64,000 nt of DNA from Lachnospiraceae bacterium. GTDB taxonomy: Bacteria > Bacillota > Clostridia > Lachnospirales > Lachnospiraceae. The DNA lies in assembly GCA_024698145.1 (NCBI GenBank), contig JAILRO010000047.1, positions 1-64,000 on the forward strand. The letters are read 5' to 3'. Position 1 is the first letter of the stretch; each line of letters opens with the position of its first letter. Below the pieces are notes generated by a model. The model had not been told where the DNA came from, made no database searches, and saw only the letters and a list, made by a program, of their open reading frames with translations. A program made the position numbers and the translations under genes. This document shows, piece after piece, positions 46,386 to 54,910 of the stretch.

Positions 46386-47267
46386 ATGAAACGATTATTT
46401 TTCTTCTGCTCTCTTATTGTCTTGTTACTTATTTTTCACGACAATGTGATTTCCGGCGCAGCAGACGGTCTTATGCTATGGTATCGCGTCATAATACCGA
46501 CTCTCCTACCATTTATTCTAATAACAAATGCCATGTCGGAAAGTCATTCTTACGATGTTCTGACTTCGTATAATCCCAAAACCTATTGCATCACAGCAAT
46601 ACTTATCGGTAATCTGTGTGGATATCCAATCGGCGCGAAAATACTTAATGATTTTGTTCACGATAAGAAAATCCCCAACTCTGTATCATTATCAATGCTT
46701 TCTGTTTCCAGTCAGGCAAGCCCCATGTTTCTTATTGGTTACGTTTACAACAGAGTGCTTGAAAAAACAATACCTCTTTTCTCATTCCTTATACTGATAT
46801 ACCTTCCAACAATTCTCTTTTCAGCAATAAAGATAAGAAAAATAAAACAAAACAGCTATACCATTCTTACACCAAAAACAAACAAAAGCTCCAACAACTA
46901 TCAGAAAAGTTTTCTTAATTCCGTACGAATAATCGTTGTTATCGGTGTCTATATAATGATTTTTTCAATTATTTTACGTATCATTCTAACGCATACCAAG
47001 TACTTATACCTTAAATGTTGCCTTTCTTTTTTGGAAATCACAACCGGACTTAACCTTATTAAATCGTTAAAGATTAATACTTCTTTAAAACTGCCATTAA
47101 TAATGAGCCTGTCATCTTTCGGTGGTCTATGCACCGCATTCCAGATAAAAAGTGTATTGACTTACGAAAAGCCAACAATAAAAAAATACCTGCTTGATAA
47201 ATTATTATTATCAGCAGGTACTTTCTTACTTACTTGTCTATATCATATTTTCTTTTCCATTGTGTAA
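46386..47267 (+). CDS. ylbJ: Sporulation membrane protein YlbJ-like
   Basis: A 293-residue membrane protein with about seven hydrophobic segments and the nucleoside-recognition/gate motif pattern: ADGLMLWYRVIIPTLLPFIL, GNLCGYPIGAKIL, SSFGGLCTAFQ. These match YlbJ, needed for spore cortex in Bacillus; this copy is shorter than the roughly 400-residue Bacillus protein. No good ribosome-binding site precedes the ATG, and a short AACCG/CGGTT hairpin lies just upstream, so translation may be weak or coupled to tmcAL. The 3' end overlaps the convergent gene by 25 bases. Confidence 0.8.
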   Translation: MKRLFFFCSLIVLLLIFHDNVISGAADGLMLWYRVIIPTLLPFILITNAMSESHSYDVLTSYNPKTYCITAILIGNLCGYPIGAKILNDFVHDKKIPNSVSLSMLSVSSQASPMFLIGYVYNRVLEKTIPLFSFLILIYLPTILFSAIKIRKIKQNSYTILTPKTNKSSNNYQKSFLNSVRIIVVIGVYIMIFSIILRIILTHTKYLYLKCCLSFLEITTGLNLIKSLKINTSLKLPLIMSLSSFGGLCTAFQIKSVLTYEKPTIKKYLLDKLLLSAGTFLLTCLYHIFFSIV

Positions 47268-48430
47268 TCATCAATAGTTCCTACAGATTTGGCCGGTTTT
47301 GCAGGTTGCTCACCGTTTCCTGATGCTTTGTCCTCTACAACAGGTCGTCCCATTCTCGGACCTCTTTTCACATTCCCCTCCATAGGTGGAACTTCTCTAT
47401 CCTGAATACCGTTTGCCTTGATTGAAGCCTTATCAACCTTGTTAGCCTGTGCAACCTCTAAAGTCTTTGCAACCGTTTCCTGTGCTGTCTGTGGTGTATG
47501 AACTACCGGGTTACGTCTTCTAACAACTTTCTTAACCTTCTTTTCAGAAGCCTCCTGCTCATTAACAGGTGTTGCCTCTTTTGCTGCCTGTGCCGGTGCT
47601 ACATTGTTAGGCACTGTTGCCTCAAGAGGGATATCATTAGGAACAACATCAACTCCTGTAGCTACAAGATCAGGAACATTTATTTCAGGCTTCTCCTTAG
47701 CAGGTGCCTCCTCCGGTCTTACCGGCTTGTCTTCCTTGCCACCCACAGCCTGCTTAACCTTATCCATCATGCTCTGCTTTGCCTTTGGTGAAGGTGGAAC
47801 CGCCTTACCGTTAGCTGCTGTTTTCATCTGAGGAGCTCTTGTTACACTTGCAGGGTCGCCTGTAAATGCTACTATCTGTCCCTGAATCTCTTCAACATTG
47901 GAATTAGCTATCATAAGATCATTCTGAAGTGTAGAAAGCAAATTCTCATAGTTGGCACGTTCTGCATTAGCAGTAGCCTCAATGTAATTCTTAAGCCCCA
48001 TCATTATGTCATTTGTATACTGCATAGCACCAAGTCGAAGCTCATTTGCTTCTGCTGTAGCATTTGCCAAAATCTCATTAGCCTGTACTCTTGCCATTTC
48101 AACAGTCTCATACGCCTGCTGGTTAGCCTGATGCATAATCTCCGTCTCTGATATCATCTGATTGGCACGTGTTGTTGCCTCTGCCATAATTCCATCTGCA
48201 GTATTTCTCGCATCCATAAGAATTGCTTCTTTGTTACGCATAATCTTCTTACATCTGTCTATCTCTGCAGGTATTTTAACCTTAAGATCTCCAAACAACT
48301 CATCAAACTCGTCTCTTGGAACAACTACTTTATTGGAAGACAATGCTGTTGTTTTACAGCTGTTCATAAAATCCTCAATCTCATTCATTACATCTTCAAT
48401 ACTTTTTCTTGCCAATGTTTCTTCCTCCAT
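47243..48430 (-). CDS. Coiled-coil protein, DivIVA-like N terminus
   Basis: A 395-residue soluble protein. Residues 1-190 form a long helical coiled coil rich in Ala, Glu and Gln (TADGIMAEATTRANQMISE; ANEILANATAEANELRLGA), resembling DivIVA or ATP-synthase b-subunit-like coils. Residues 200-395 are low-complexity, rich in Pro, Ala, Lys and Glu, with a basic KKVKKVVRRR patch near 320. Clostridial genomes often have such a gene beside coaD; a role in cell-division or polar scaffolding is only a guess. It overlaps ylbJ tail to tail. Confidence 0.65.
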   Translation of the reverse strand: MEEETLARKSIEDVMNEIEDFMNSCKTTALSSNKVVVPRDEFDELFGDLKVKIPAEIDRCKKIMRNKEAILMDARNTADGIMAEATTRANQMISETEIMHQANQQAYETVEMARVQANEILANATAEANELRLGAMQYTNDIMMGLKNYIEATANAERANYENLLSTLQNDLMIANSNVEEIQGQIVAFTGDPASVTRAPQMKTAANGKAVPPSPKAKQSMMDKVKQAVGGKEDKPVRPEEAPAKEKPEINVPDLVATGVDVVPNDIPLEATVPNNVAPAQAAKEATPVNEQEASEKKVKKVVRRRNPVVHTPQTAQETVAKTLEVAQANKVDKASIKANGIQDREVPPMEGNVKRGPRMGRPVVEDKASGNGEQPAKPAKSVGTIDDYTMEKKI

Positions 48431-48444
48431 TCATAAAATTAATA

Positions 48445-48933
48445 TTAGTAGTTATTATTGAACTTTTCCTTAAGCATTTCTGCCACGTGCTTCGGAACAA
48501 AATCAGTTACATCTGTACCATAACTTGCATACTCTCTTACAATACTTGAACTTAAATATGCATACTCTATACTAGTTGTCAAAAAGACGGTATCTATCGT
48601 ATCACAACTAACCTTACGATTACTTTGAGCAATCTGTAGTTCATAATCAAAATCTGTAATAGCACGCAATCCTCTTACTATAACCGAGATATCATGTGCT
48701 TTCATATAATCTATAAGCAAACCGTCAAATGTGATAACCGAAACGTTAGGAATATCACTAACGGCCTTTTCCAGCATTTCTTTTCTTTCCTCTACTGTAA
48801 ACAAAGGATGCTTTGCGTTGTTGGAAAGTATTCCCACAACAACTTCTTCAAACATAGACGATGAACGTTTGATTACATCTAAATGTCCGAATGTAACCGG
48901 ATCAAAACTTCCGGGATATATAGCTATACTCAA
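48445..48933 (-). CDS. coaD: Phosphopantetheine adenylyltransferase
   Basis: A 162-residue enzyme transferring AMP to 4'-phosphopantetheine to form dephospho-CoA in CoA synthesis. The nucleotidyltransferase signature is YPGSFDPVTFGHLDVIKRSS at residues 5-24. VIVRGLRAITDFDYELQIA and the C-terminal YLSSSIVREYASYG (ISSTxxR-type) are also visible. The length is normal. It lies between rsmD and the coiled-coil gene; rsmD-coaD is a widespread pair. Confidence 0.96.
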   Translation of the reverse strand: MSIAIYPGSFDPVTFGHLDVIKRSSSMFEEVVVGILSNNAKHPLFTVEERKEMLEKAVSDIPNVSVITFDGLLIDYMKAHDISVIVRGLRAITDFDYELQIAQSNRKVSCDTIDTVFLTTSIEYAYLSSSIVREYASYGTDVTDFVPKHVAEMLKEKFNNNY

Positions 48934-48959
48934 AGCCCTGTCCTCATTTCTGTATATAA

Positions 48960-49511
48960 TTACGCCTTTTCAAGAAAAACGTGTTTGTTTGTCTTATATG
49001 TTTTCTCCTTGAGAAACCTAAAGCCTCTGTAGTCTTCTTCAGAAAAATCCGTCTTAATATCAGCTTCTATTATAATCAATGCTTTCTCCTCAAGCACCTC
49101 ACTAAATGAAGGAAGCAATAATATCTCTTTCTCCAACCCTGTGTTGTATGGTGGATCCATAAATACTACAGAAAACTTCTCTTTACATGCAAGTTTTTCA
49201 ATTGCAGAAACTGCACTACAACACATCAACGACGACTTGTCAGTAAAATGTGTAGTCTCCAAGTTCTGTCTGATAATATCACACGCTTCCTTGTTCTTCT
49301 CTACAAAAACCGCATGCGACGCACCACGACTTAACGCCTCAATTCCTATACCGCCGCTTCCGCTAAACAAATCTAAGAATGACACATCATACAGTTCCTG
49401 CCAAATCATATTAAATAATGTCTCTTTAATACGGTCTGTAGTCGGTCTTGTATCCATGCCCTTCGGCGCTTTAAGTTGTAAACTTTTTGCTGTTCCCGCG
49501 ATAACTCTCAT
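48960..49511 (-). CDS. rsmD: 16S rRNA (guanine966-N2)-methyltransferase
   Basis: A 183-residue SAM-dependent methyltransferase acting on G966 of 16S rRNA. It starts MRVIAGTAKSLQLKAPKG, contains RPTTDRIKETLFNMI, the SAM motif FLDLFSGSGGIGIEALSRGA and the catalytic FMDPPYN. A strong GAGGAG ribosome-binding site precedes it, and coaD follows 26 bases downstream. Confidence 0.95.
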   Translation of the reverse strand: MRVIAGTAKSLQLKAPKGMDTRPTTDRIKETLFNMIWQELYDVSFLDLFSGSGGIGIEALSRGASHAVFVEKNKEACDIIRQNLETTHFTDKSSLMCCSAVSAIEKLACKEKFSVVFMDPPYNTGLEKEILLLPSFSEVLEEKALIIIEADIKTDFSEEDYRGFRFLKEKTYKTNKHVFLEKA

Positions 49512-49528
49512 AAAAAAACTCCTCTATT

Positions 49529-49556
49529 ATTGTAGTAGAAAAACAGGAATTGTCAA
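49529..49556 (-). promoter_or_regulatory. Predicted rsmD-coaD promoter
   Basis: On the minus strand, -35 TTGACA (49551-49556), 16-base spacer, -10 TACAAT (49529-49534), just upstream of rsmD. Confidence 0.65.
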
Positions 49557-49571
49557 GGACTTATTATACAT

Positions 49572-51584
49572 CTACAACGAAATACCAACATCATCCGTTT
49601 CCGGCAATATAATGTCATAATTTTCCTTTATTGCATAATCCACAGCATCATTTGCCATTTTAAGAATGTCCGCATTATTATAAATGTCGCCTAACTCAAA
49701 TAACACTTCTCCACTCTGTCTGACGCCAAAGAAATCACCCGGACCTCTAAGCTTCAAATCCTCATTTGCAATATGAAATCCGTCGTTGGATTTGTTAAGT
49801 ATTTCCAATCTGTCTTTCGCCTGCTTACTGTCACTGCCACATAAGAAAATACAATACGACTGTGCATCGCCTCGTCCAACTCTTCCTCTCAACTGATGAA
49901 GCTGAGCCAAACCGTATTTCTCCGCATTTTCTATCATCATTACTGTCGCATTGGGATTATCTATCCCAACCTCTATTACAGTTGTTGACACAAGTATATC
50001 CGTTTTCTTTTCCGCAAAGTCAGCCATTATCATGTTCTTCTCTTCTGCTGACATTTTTCCGTGCATATATACAACCTTTGCCGTATCGCCAAAGTATTCT
50101 TCTAACTGGCCGGCGTAATCGATAACATTCTCTGCCTCAACATTCTCACTTGCCTCGATCATAGGACAAATAATATATATCTGATGTCCCATTGCAATCT
50201 GCTTTGCCATAAACTTGTAAGCCGTAGGCCTGTAATTTGGTCCGACAACGCAGTTCTTAATTGGTTTTCTGTTAGCCGGCATATCTTTCATTACGGAAAT
50301 GTCAAGATCACCATACATAATTATGGCAAGCGTTCGTGGAATCGGTGTCGCACTCATTACGATTACATGAGGCTCTTCACCCTTTTGTGCAAGAACTGTT
50401 CTTTGTCTGACTCCGAATCTGTGCTGTTCATCGGTAATAACAAGTGCAAGATTATTGTATACTACTTTATCCTGAATAAGCGCATGAGTACCTACTACTA
50501 CATCAATCTCACCTGCAGCAAGCAATTCATATATCCTTCTCTTCTCCGAAAGTTTTGTTGAACCTACAAGTAGTGCGACCTTGATATTATGCTTTTCAAA
50601 ATCTTTACACAACGTCGCATAGTGCTGCGTTGCAAGTACTTCTGTCGGTGCCATAAATGCTGCCTGATAACCACATCCCACAACTGATAAAATTGCAATC
50701 TCTGCCACCGCAGTTTTACCCGAACCTACATCTCCCTGAATAAGTCGATTCATTACTGTATCACCGGATATATCCTGCCATATGTTATCAACTGCTTCCA
50801 GCTGTCCTTTGGTAAGTTCAAAAGGCAGGTTACCAATAAATTCTTTTGCAAGTGAGAACTCATTTACAACATATCTGTTTTGCGATTTTATTGTTTTCTC
50901 ACGTATTCTTCTCATTCTGGCAATAAAGAAAAAGAACTCATCAAATATAATTCTTTTTCTGCATACCATTACCGCATCCATACTTTCCGGAAAATGCAGA
51001 CCTCTTATAGCTTCCTTACGTGGCATAAGCTCGTATTTTTTAAGTATCTGCTCCGGCAATGATTCCTTCATGTCATCCAGCAAAGGAAATGCACTTTTAA
51101 CGGCCTTTGTAACGGTCTTATTGCTAAGTCCTTCTGTAAGCGGATATATCGGCCATAGTGTACTTGTAAGCATTTCATATTGCTGCTTTGTATAATATTC
51201 CGGATGCTCCATCGAAAGTTGTCCATTTCTTGACGATATTGTTCCTACAAACACATAAGTCTGTCCAATATGAAATACATTTTTCAAAAAAGGAGAATTA
51301 AACCAGACAAGCTTAACACTTCCGGTAAAATCTTTGACGACACATGTAACAAGAGTAAGTTTTCTTATCTTTCTCACATCTACATAAGACTGCACAACTG
51401 CCTCGATGGCAACTCTGCTTCCAATAACCGCATCCTTAATATCAACCGGCTCGTCGTAACTCAAATATCCCCTAGGAACAAGAGCAAGTACATCTTCTAT
51501 TGTATTAACTTTGATTTTTGAAAACAAATCAGCCGTTTTAGGTCCAACACCCTTAAGCGTTTTTACGGGATCATTTAAAGTCAT
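49572..51584 (-). CDS. recG: ATP-dependent DNA helicase RecG
   Basis: A branch-migrating helicase of about 670 residues acting on stalled forks and Holliday junctions. In order: wedge/OB domain (residues 1-230), helicase domain 1 with Walker A QGDVGSGKTAVAEIA and DEQHRFG (DEQH box), then domain 2 with VVIEVGIDNPNATVM and QLRGRVGRG. The conserved C-terminal GPGDFFGVRQSG is intact. ATG 51584 has GGAG 6 bases upstream; a TTG at 51596 is less likely. Confidence 0.96.
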   Translation of the reverse strand: MTLNDPVKTLKGVGPKTADLFSKIKVNTIEDVLALVPRGYLSYDEPVDIKDAVIGSRVAIEAVVQSYVDVRKIRKLTLVTCVVKDFTGSVKLVWFNSPFLKNVFHIGQTYVFVGTISSRNGQLSMEHPEYYTKQQYEMLTSTLWPIYPLTEGLSNKTVTKAVKSAFPLLDDMKESLPEQILKKYELMPRKEAIRGLHFPESMDAVMVCRKRIIFDEFFFFIARMRRIREKTIKSQNRYVVNEFSLAKEFIGNLPFELTKGQLEAVDNIWQDISGDTVMNRLIQGDVGSGKTAVAEIAILSVVGCGYQAAFMAPTEVLATQHYATLCKDFEKHNIKVALLVGSTKLSEKRRIYELLAAGEIDVVVGTHALIQDKVVYNNLALVITDEQHRFGVRQRTVLAQKGEEPHVIVMSATPIPRTLAIIMYGDLDISVMKDMPANRKPIKNCVVGPNYRPTAYKFMAKQIAMGHQIYIICPMIEASENVEAENVIDYAGQLEEYFGDTAKVVYMHGKMSAEEKNMIMADFAEKKTDILVSTTVIEVGIDNPNATVMMIENAEKYGLAQLHQLRGRVGRGDAQSYCIFLCGSDSKQAKDRLEILNKSNDGFHIANEDLKLRGPGDFFGVRQSGEVLFELGDIYNNADILKMANDAVDYAIKENYDIILPETDDVGISL

Positions 51585-51666
51585 CTCATTCTCCAAATAT
51601 CATCATATACACAAGAAATCGAGCAGAAAAACTGCCCGATTCTTATAATCACTCAATAATTAAATA

Positions 51667-53469
51667 TTACTCAACCGATAAAATGTAATAGTAGATTGGC
51701 TGACCGCCGTAGTTAAACTCTACATCACAGTCCTCGTAAGTTTCCTCAACATAATCAAGGAATTCCTTTGCATCTTCTTCTTTGACTTCAGCACCATAGT
51801 ATATGCTAATAAGTTCTGAGTCATCATCAATCATTGTTGCAAGAAGTTCCTTTGTTGTTTCAAAAAGATCAGTGGAAACAGCCTGGATGCCGTTATCGTC
51901 TATTCCCATTATATCTCCTGCATTGATACTCTTTCCATCTATGCTCGTATCTCTTACAGCATATGTAACCTGACCGGTCTTGACATTGCCCATGTCTTCA
52001 GTCATTTTAGCAAGGTTATCTTCTCCGCTTGCTGATGCATCAAATGCAATCATAGCAGCAACACCTTGAGGCGCTGTCTTTGAAGGAACTACGATTATTT
52101 CTTTATCCTCTGTCAAATCTCTTGCCTGATTAGCAGCAAGAATAATATTCTTATTATTAGGAAGGATATAAATCGTCTTTGCATTAACGCTGTCGATGGC
52201 ATTAAGCATATCCTCGGTACTTGGGTTCATTGTCTGACCACCTTCAATTAAATGGTCAACTCCCAGGTCTTTGAATATATCATTCATTCCCTGTCCAACA
52301 GATACAGCGATAAAACCATATTCTTTCTGCTTTTCAGGTTCTTTGTTCTTATCTTCTTTCTTCTCATCATTTGACCAGCTTACATTCTGTCCGGCTATCT
52401 CAACTGTTTCTAACTTCTGATTCGAAGTTGCAACACCTGCTGCAGCCTTTTCAGCTTCAGTTATAACCTTCTCGCGATGTTCCTCACGCATGTTATCAAC
52501 CTTCATGCTGGTAAGCTGTCCATACTCTAACGCCTTTTCAAATGCCTGACCCGGATGATTGGTATGCACATGCACCTTACAAATCGTGTCATCTGCAACA
52601 ACTACAAGAGAATCACCTATAGAAAGAAGGAACTCTTTAAACTTCTCTTCTGTCTTTTTAGGAAAATCCTTCTCTAATATAATGATAAACTCTGTACAAT
52701 ATCCATATTTGATATGTGATGTATCAATTGAGTTTCTGTCAATTCCAACTGAATTGGTAAGACGAAGTCCTGAGGCATCAGGTGCAGGTCTGCTTGATGA
52801 AGCACCTGAAAGTTCACCTTCATATCCATTAGAAAAATCATAGGTTACCTTACCCGTGAGTGCATCAAATGCACCCTCAAGAATTGTCATAAGACCTTCT
52901 CCACCGGAATCCACAACTCCCGCCTCTTTAAGAACTGGTAACATATCCGGAGTCTTATTAAGCACCTCTCTACCATATTCAAGAACACCTGTTGCAAACT
53001 CAAGCGGTGATTTCTTTGTCTTCGAAAGTTCAGTTGCCTTATCAGAAAGTCCTTTTGCAACCGTGAGGATTGTACCCTCTTTCGGCTTCATAACGGCCTT
53101 ATATGCAGTTGCAACTGCTTTCTCAAATGCCTGTGCAACATCTTCTATTGTAATCTCTTCCTTACCCTCAAGTCCTTTGCAAAGACCTCTTATAAGCTGT
53201 GAAAGAATAACACCCGAGTTACCTCTGGCTCCTCTTAAAGAACCGGTCGACATTGCCTTAGTCACATTGGCAAATGTAGGATCTTTGATGGCTGCAACTT
53301 CTTTGGCAGCGGAAGTGATTGTAAGAGTCATATTAGTTCCGGTGTCTCCATCAGGAACCGGAAATACATTAAGTTCATTAATATACTCTTTTTTGTTTTC
53401 AATACTTTTGGCACCCGCAAGGAACGCATACTGCAATCCTTTAGCGTCAAGACTAAGCTTCTGACTCAT
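51667..53469 (-). CDS. DAK2 domain protein YloV/FakA-like
   Basis: A 600-residue protein. Residues 1-200 form a DhaL/DAK2 ATP-binding domain (NVFPVPDGDTGTNMTLT near residue 30 and GARGNSGVILSQL). The middle and C-terminal parts match the DegV-linked YloV/FakA family, the ATP-binding subunit of fatty-acid kinase, which phosphorylates fatty acids presented by DegV-type proteins. No DegV gene is in the window. It is cotranscribed with the Gls24 gene 8 bases upstream, the same pair as yloU-yloV in Bacillus. Confidence 0.88.
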   Translation of the reverse strand: MSQKLSLDAKGLQYAFLAGAKSIENKKEYINELNVFPVPDGDTGTNMTLTITSAAKEVAAIKDPTFANVTKAMSTGSLRGARGNSGVILSQLIRGLCKGLEGKEEITIEDVAQAFEKAVATAYKAVMKPKEGTILTVAKGLSDKATELSKTKKSPLEFATGVLEYGREVLNKTPDMLPVLKEAGVVDSGGEGLMTILEGAFDALTGKVTYDFSNGYEGELSGASSSRPAPDASGLRLTNSVGIDRNSIDTSHIKYGYCTEFIIILEKDFPKKTEEKFKEFLLSIGDSLVVVADDTICKVHVHTNHPGQAFEKALEYGQLTSMKVDNMREEHREKVITEAEKAAAGVATSNQKLETVEIAGQNVSWSNDEKKEDKNKEPEKQKEYGFIAVSVGQGMNDIFKDLGVDHLIEGGQTMNPSTEDMLNAIDSVNAKTIYILPNNKNIILAANQARDLTEDKEIIVVPSKTAPQGVAAMIAFDASASGEDNLAKMTEDMGNVKTGQVTYAVRDTSIDGKSINAGDIMGIDDNGIQAVSTDLFETTKELLATMIDDDSELISIYYGAEVKEEDAKEFLDYVEETYEDCDVEFNYGGQPIYYYILSVE

Positions 53470-53477
53470 AATTCCTC

Positions 53478-53837
53478 CTAATCAATAACACGAACACCTT
53501 CGACATACACATTGATATTCTCAACCTGCATTCCGGTGAACTCTTCTACTTTATAACGTACTGTGGACATAAGATTCTCTGCGACTGTAGAAATACTTAC
53601 ACCATAAGCCACTATAATATGAAAGTCAATTGCTATTGCATTATTGTCACCGATTGTAACATTAACACCCTTTGAAACACTGTCACCACGAAGAAGTTTT
53701 ACAAGACCATCCTTCATATTGACCGTAGCCATACCTACGATACCAAAACATTCAATTGCAGAAAGTCCAGCGAATTGTGCTATAACTTCACTCTCAATTA
53801 CAACATCGCCATTGCCTGTTTCAAGTTCGATTTTCAT
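53478..53837 (-). CDS. Asp23/Gls24 family protein YloU-like
   Basis: A 119-residue member of the Asp23/Gls24 envelope-stress family: VIESEVIAQFAGLSAIECFGIVGM, then DFHIIVAYGVSISTVAENLM and INVYVEGVRV. These proteins associate with the membrane and wall stress response; the exact role is unclear. A strong TAGGAGGGA ribosome-binding site and its own promoter precede it. It leads the transcript with yloV and is divergent from rpmB. Confidence 0.9.
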   Translation of the reverse strand: MKIELETGNGDVVIESEVIAQFAGLSAIECFGIVGMATVNMKDGLVKLLRGDSVSKGVNVTIGDNNAIAIDFHIIVAYGVSISTVAENLMSTVRYKVEEFTGMQVENINVYVEGVRVID

Positions 53838-53912
53838 ACAATCCCTCCTATCAAATATCTTGTTTTTTCCTTATATATTATATAGATTGCTAACCAATAT
53901 CTCGCGTACATA

Positions 53913-53941
53913 ATAATACCATTATGGCACATCTTACGCAA
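53913..53941 (-). promoter_or_regulatory. Predicted promoter of the Gls24-yloV transcript
   Basis: On the minus strand, -35 TTGCGT (53936-53941), 17-base spacer, -10 TATTAT (53913-53918). Confidence 0.65.
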
Positions 53942-53973
53942 GTATAAATCAAAAATTGCTATTTTTTAAAATT

Positions 53974-54007
53974 AATGCTTGCATTTAAGAATAAGTTCTG
54001 TTAGAAT
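53974..54007 (+). promoter_or_regulatory. rpmB promoter with palindrome over the -35 box
   Basis: -35 TTGCAT (53979-53984), 17-base spacer, -10 TAGAAT (54002-54007). The -35 lies in AATGCTTGCATT (53974-53985), identical to the element at the rpmE promoter. Confidence 0.75.
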
Positions 54008-54056
54008 TGACGTGTTGCGAACCGCTATGGTTAATATTGTCAAGGAGGTGTTATAC

Positions 54057-54242
54057 ATGGCAAAGTGTGCAGTATGCGATAAGGCAGCTCATTTCGGAAT
54101 CAAGGTGAGTCATTCTCATAGAAGATCTAACAAGATGTGGAAGTCAAACATTAAGAAGGTTAAAGCTAACGTTAATGGTACTCCTAAGAGAATCTACGTT
54201 TGTACTTCATGTTTACGTTCCGGCAAGATTGAAAGAGCTTAA
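54057..54242 (+). CDS. rpmB: Ribosomal protein L28
   Basis: A 61-residue large-subunit protein L28: MAKCAVCDKAAHFG at the start, SHSHRRSNKMWKSNIKKV in the middle and a second cysteine pair region VCTSCLRSGKI, consistent with the cysteine-containing, zinc-binding type. ATG 54057 has AAGGAGG 9 bases upstream; longer readings run through the promoter. It is monocistronic with its own terminator. Confidence 0.96.
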   Translation: MAKCAVCDKAAHFGIKVSHSHRRSNKMWKSNIKKVKANVNGTPKRIYVCTSCLRSGKIERA

Positions 54243-54270
54243 TTACTAGGTTAATGATACACGGAATTAA

Positions 54271-54299
54271 TTGGCACATATTTATGTGCCAATTTTTTT
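54271..54299 (+). terminator. Rho-independent terminator after rpmB
   Basis: Stem TTGGCACATA (54271-54280) with TATGTGCCAA (54283-54292), then seven T's (54293-54299). Confidence 0.88.
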
Positions 54300-54305
54300 G
54301 CGCAT

Positions 54306-54443
54306 TTAACACTTACAAAACAAAAGGTACGCTATAATTAAAGAAACCAACAGTACTAAAAAGTTCCAAAAACCTTTCAATATAAAATCTGCAATCATCC
54401 CTATACTAAACCAAAAAAAGGCAAAACCCCATACTCTCTTCAT
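54306..54443 (-). CDS. Small hydrophobic membrane protein
   Basis: About 45 residues (MKRVWGFAFFWFSIG...), almost entirely hydrophobic, with two membrane segments. ATG 54443 has AGGTGTG just upstream; a longer reading to 54518 would overlap gerW. It follows gerW and seems to be the last gene of that transcript. Similar tiny membrane proteins are seen downstream of gerW in related genomes, as far as I recall. No function is assigned. Confidence 0.5.
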   Translation of the reverse strand: MKRVWGFAFFWFSIGMIADFILKGFWNFLVLLVSLIIAYLLFCKC

Positions 54444-54504
54444 TACACACCTAAAAAAAAACAATGCTATAAAAAAGTATATTCGGGTCTTGCCAAAAAA
54501 GTTC

Positions 54505-54897
54505 TTAATTATTTTCAAGAATCTCGTCTACTGCATTATCAATCTCTTCCGAATTAAGATCCTCACCATCTTTTTTCTTAAATCTGTCCATTAAATCAGG
54601 TACCATGTCAATAAGTTTTGTTATCGTATCCTGGTTCTTAACATTAACAAGTCTGATCTGATCTCCTCTTATAACCAATACAGCGCTCGCAGACATCTTA
54701 CCGCCCATACCGCCGGCTCCGTTATTCTTATGCTCTCCTGTAAATGCTCCGGCAGCAACACCAAAGGAAACATCAACAAGCGGAACAAGAATCGTATCTC
54801 CCAGATGCTGTGGTTCTCCGACAACCGTTTTGGTTGTTAAAAATTTATCCATACCCTGAAATAAAGAACTAACCGTCGTGTTTAAATCATTTGCCAT
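54505..54897 (-). CDS. ytfJ: GerW family sporulation protein YtfJ
   Basis: A 130-residue GerW/YtfJ protein, linked to spore germination in Bacillus and also present in some non-spore-formers. It shows VVGEPQHLGDTILVPLVDVSFGVAAG, a Gly-rich GGMGGKMSASAVLVI stretch, and ends in an acidic tail. ATG 54897 has AGGAGG 9 bases upstream. The upstream DUF2953 gene gives the same ytfI-ytfJ pair seen in Bacillus. Confidence 0.88.
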   Translation of the reverse strand: MANDLNTTVSSLFQGMDKFLTTKTVVGEPQHLGDTILVPLVDVSFGVAAGAFTGEHKNNGAGGMGGKMSASAVLVIRGDQIRLVNVKNQDTITKLIDMVPDLMDRFKKKDGEDLNSEEIDNAVDEILENN

Positions 54898-54910
54898 TTT
54901 CATAGCCCTC

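Noticed and set aside
51597..51666. Terminator between yloV and recG
   Set aside because: A stem is present (AATCGGGCAG with CTGCTCGATT) but no T-run follows on the minus strand, so I did not list it.
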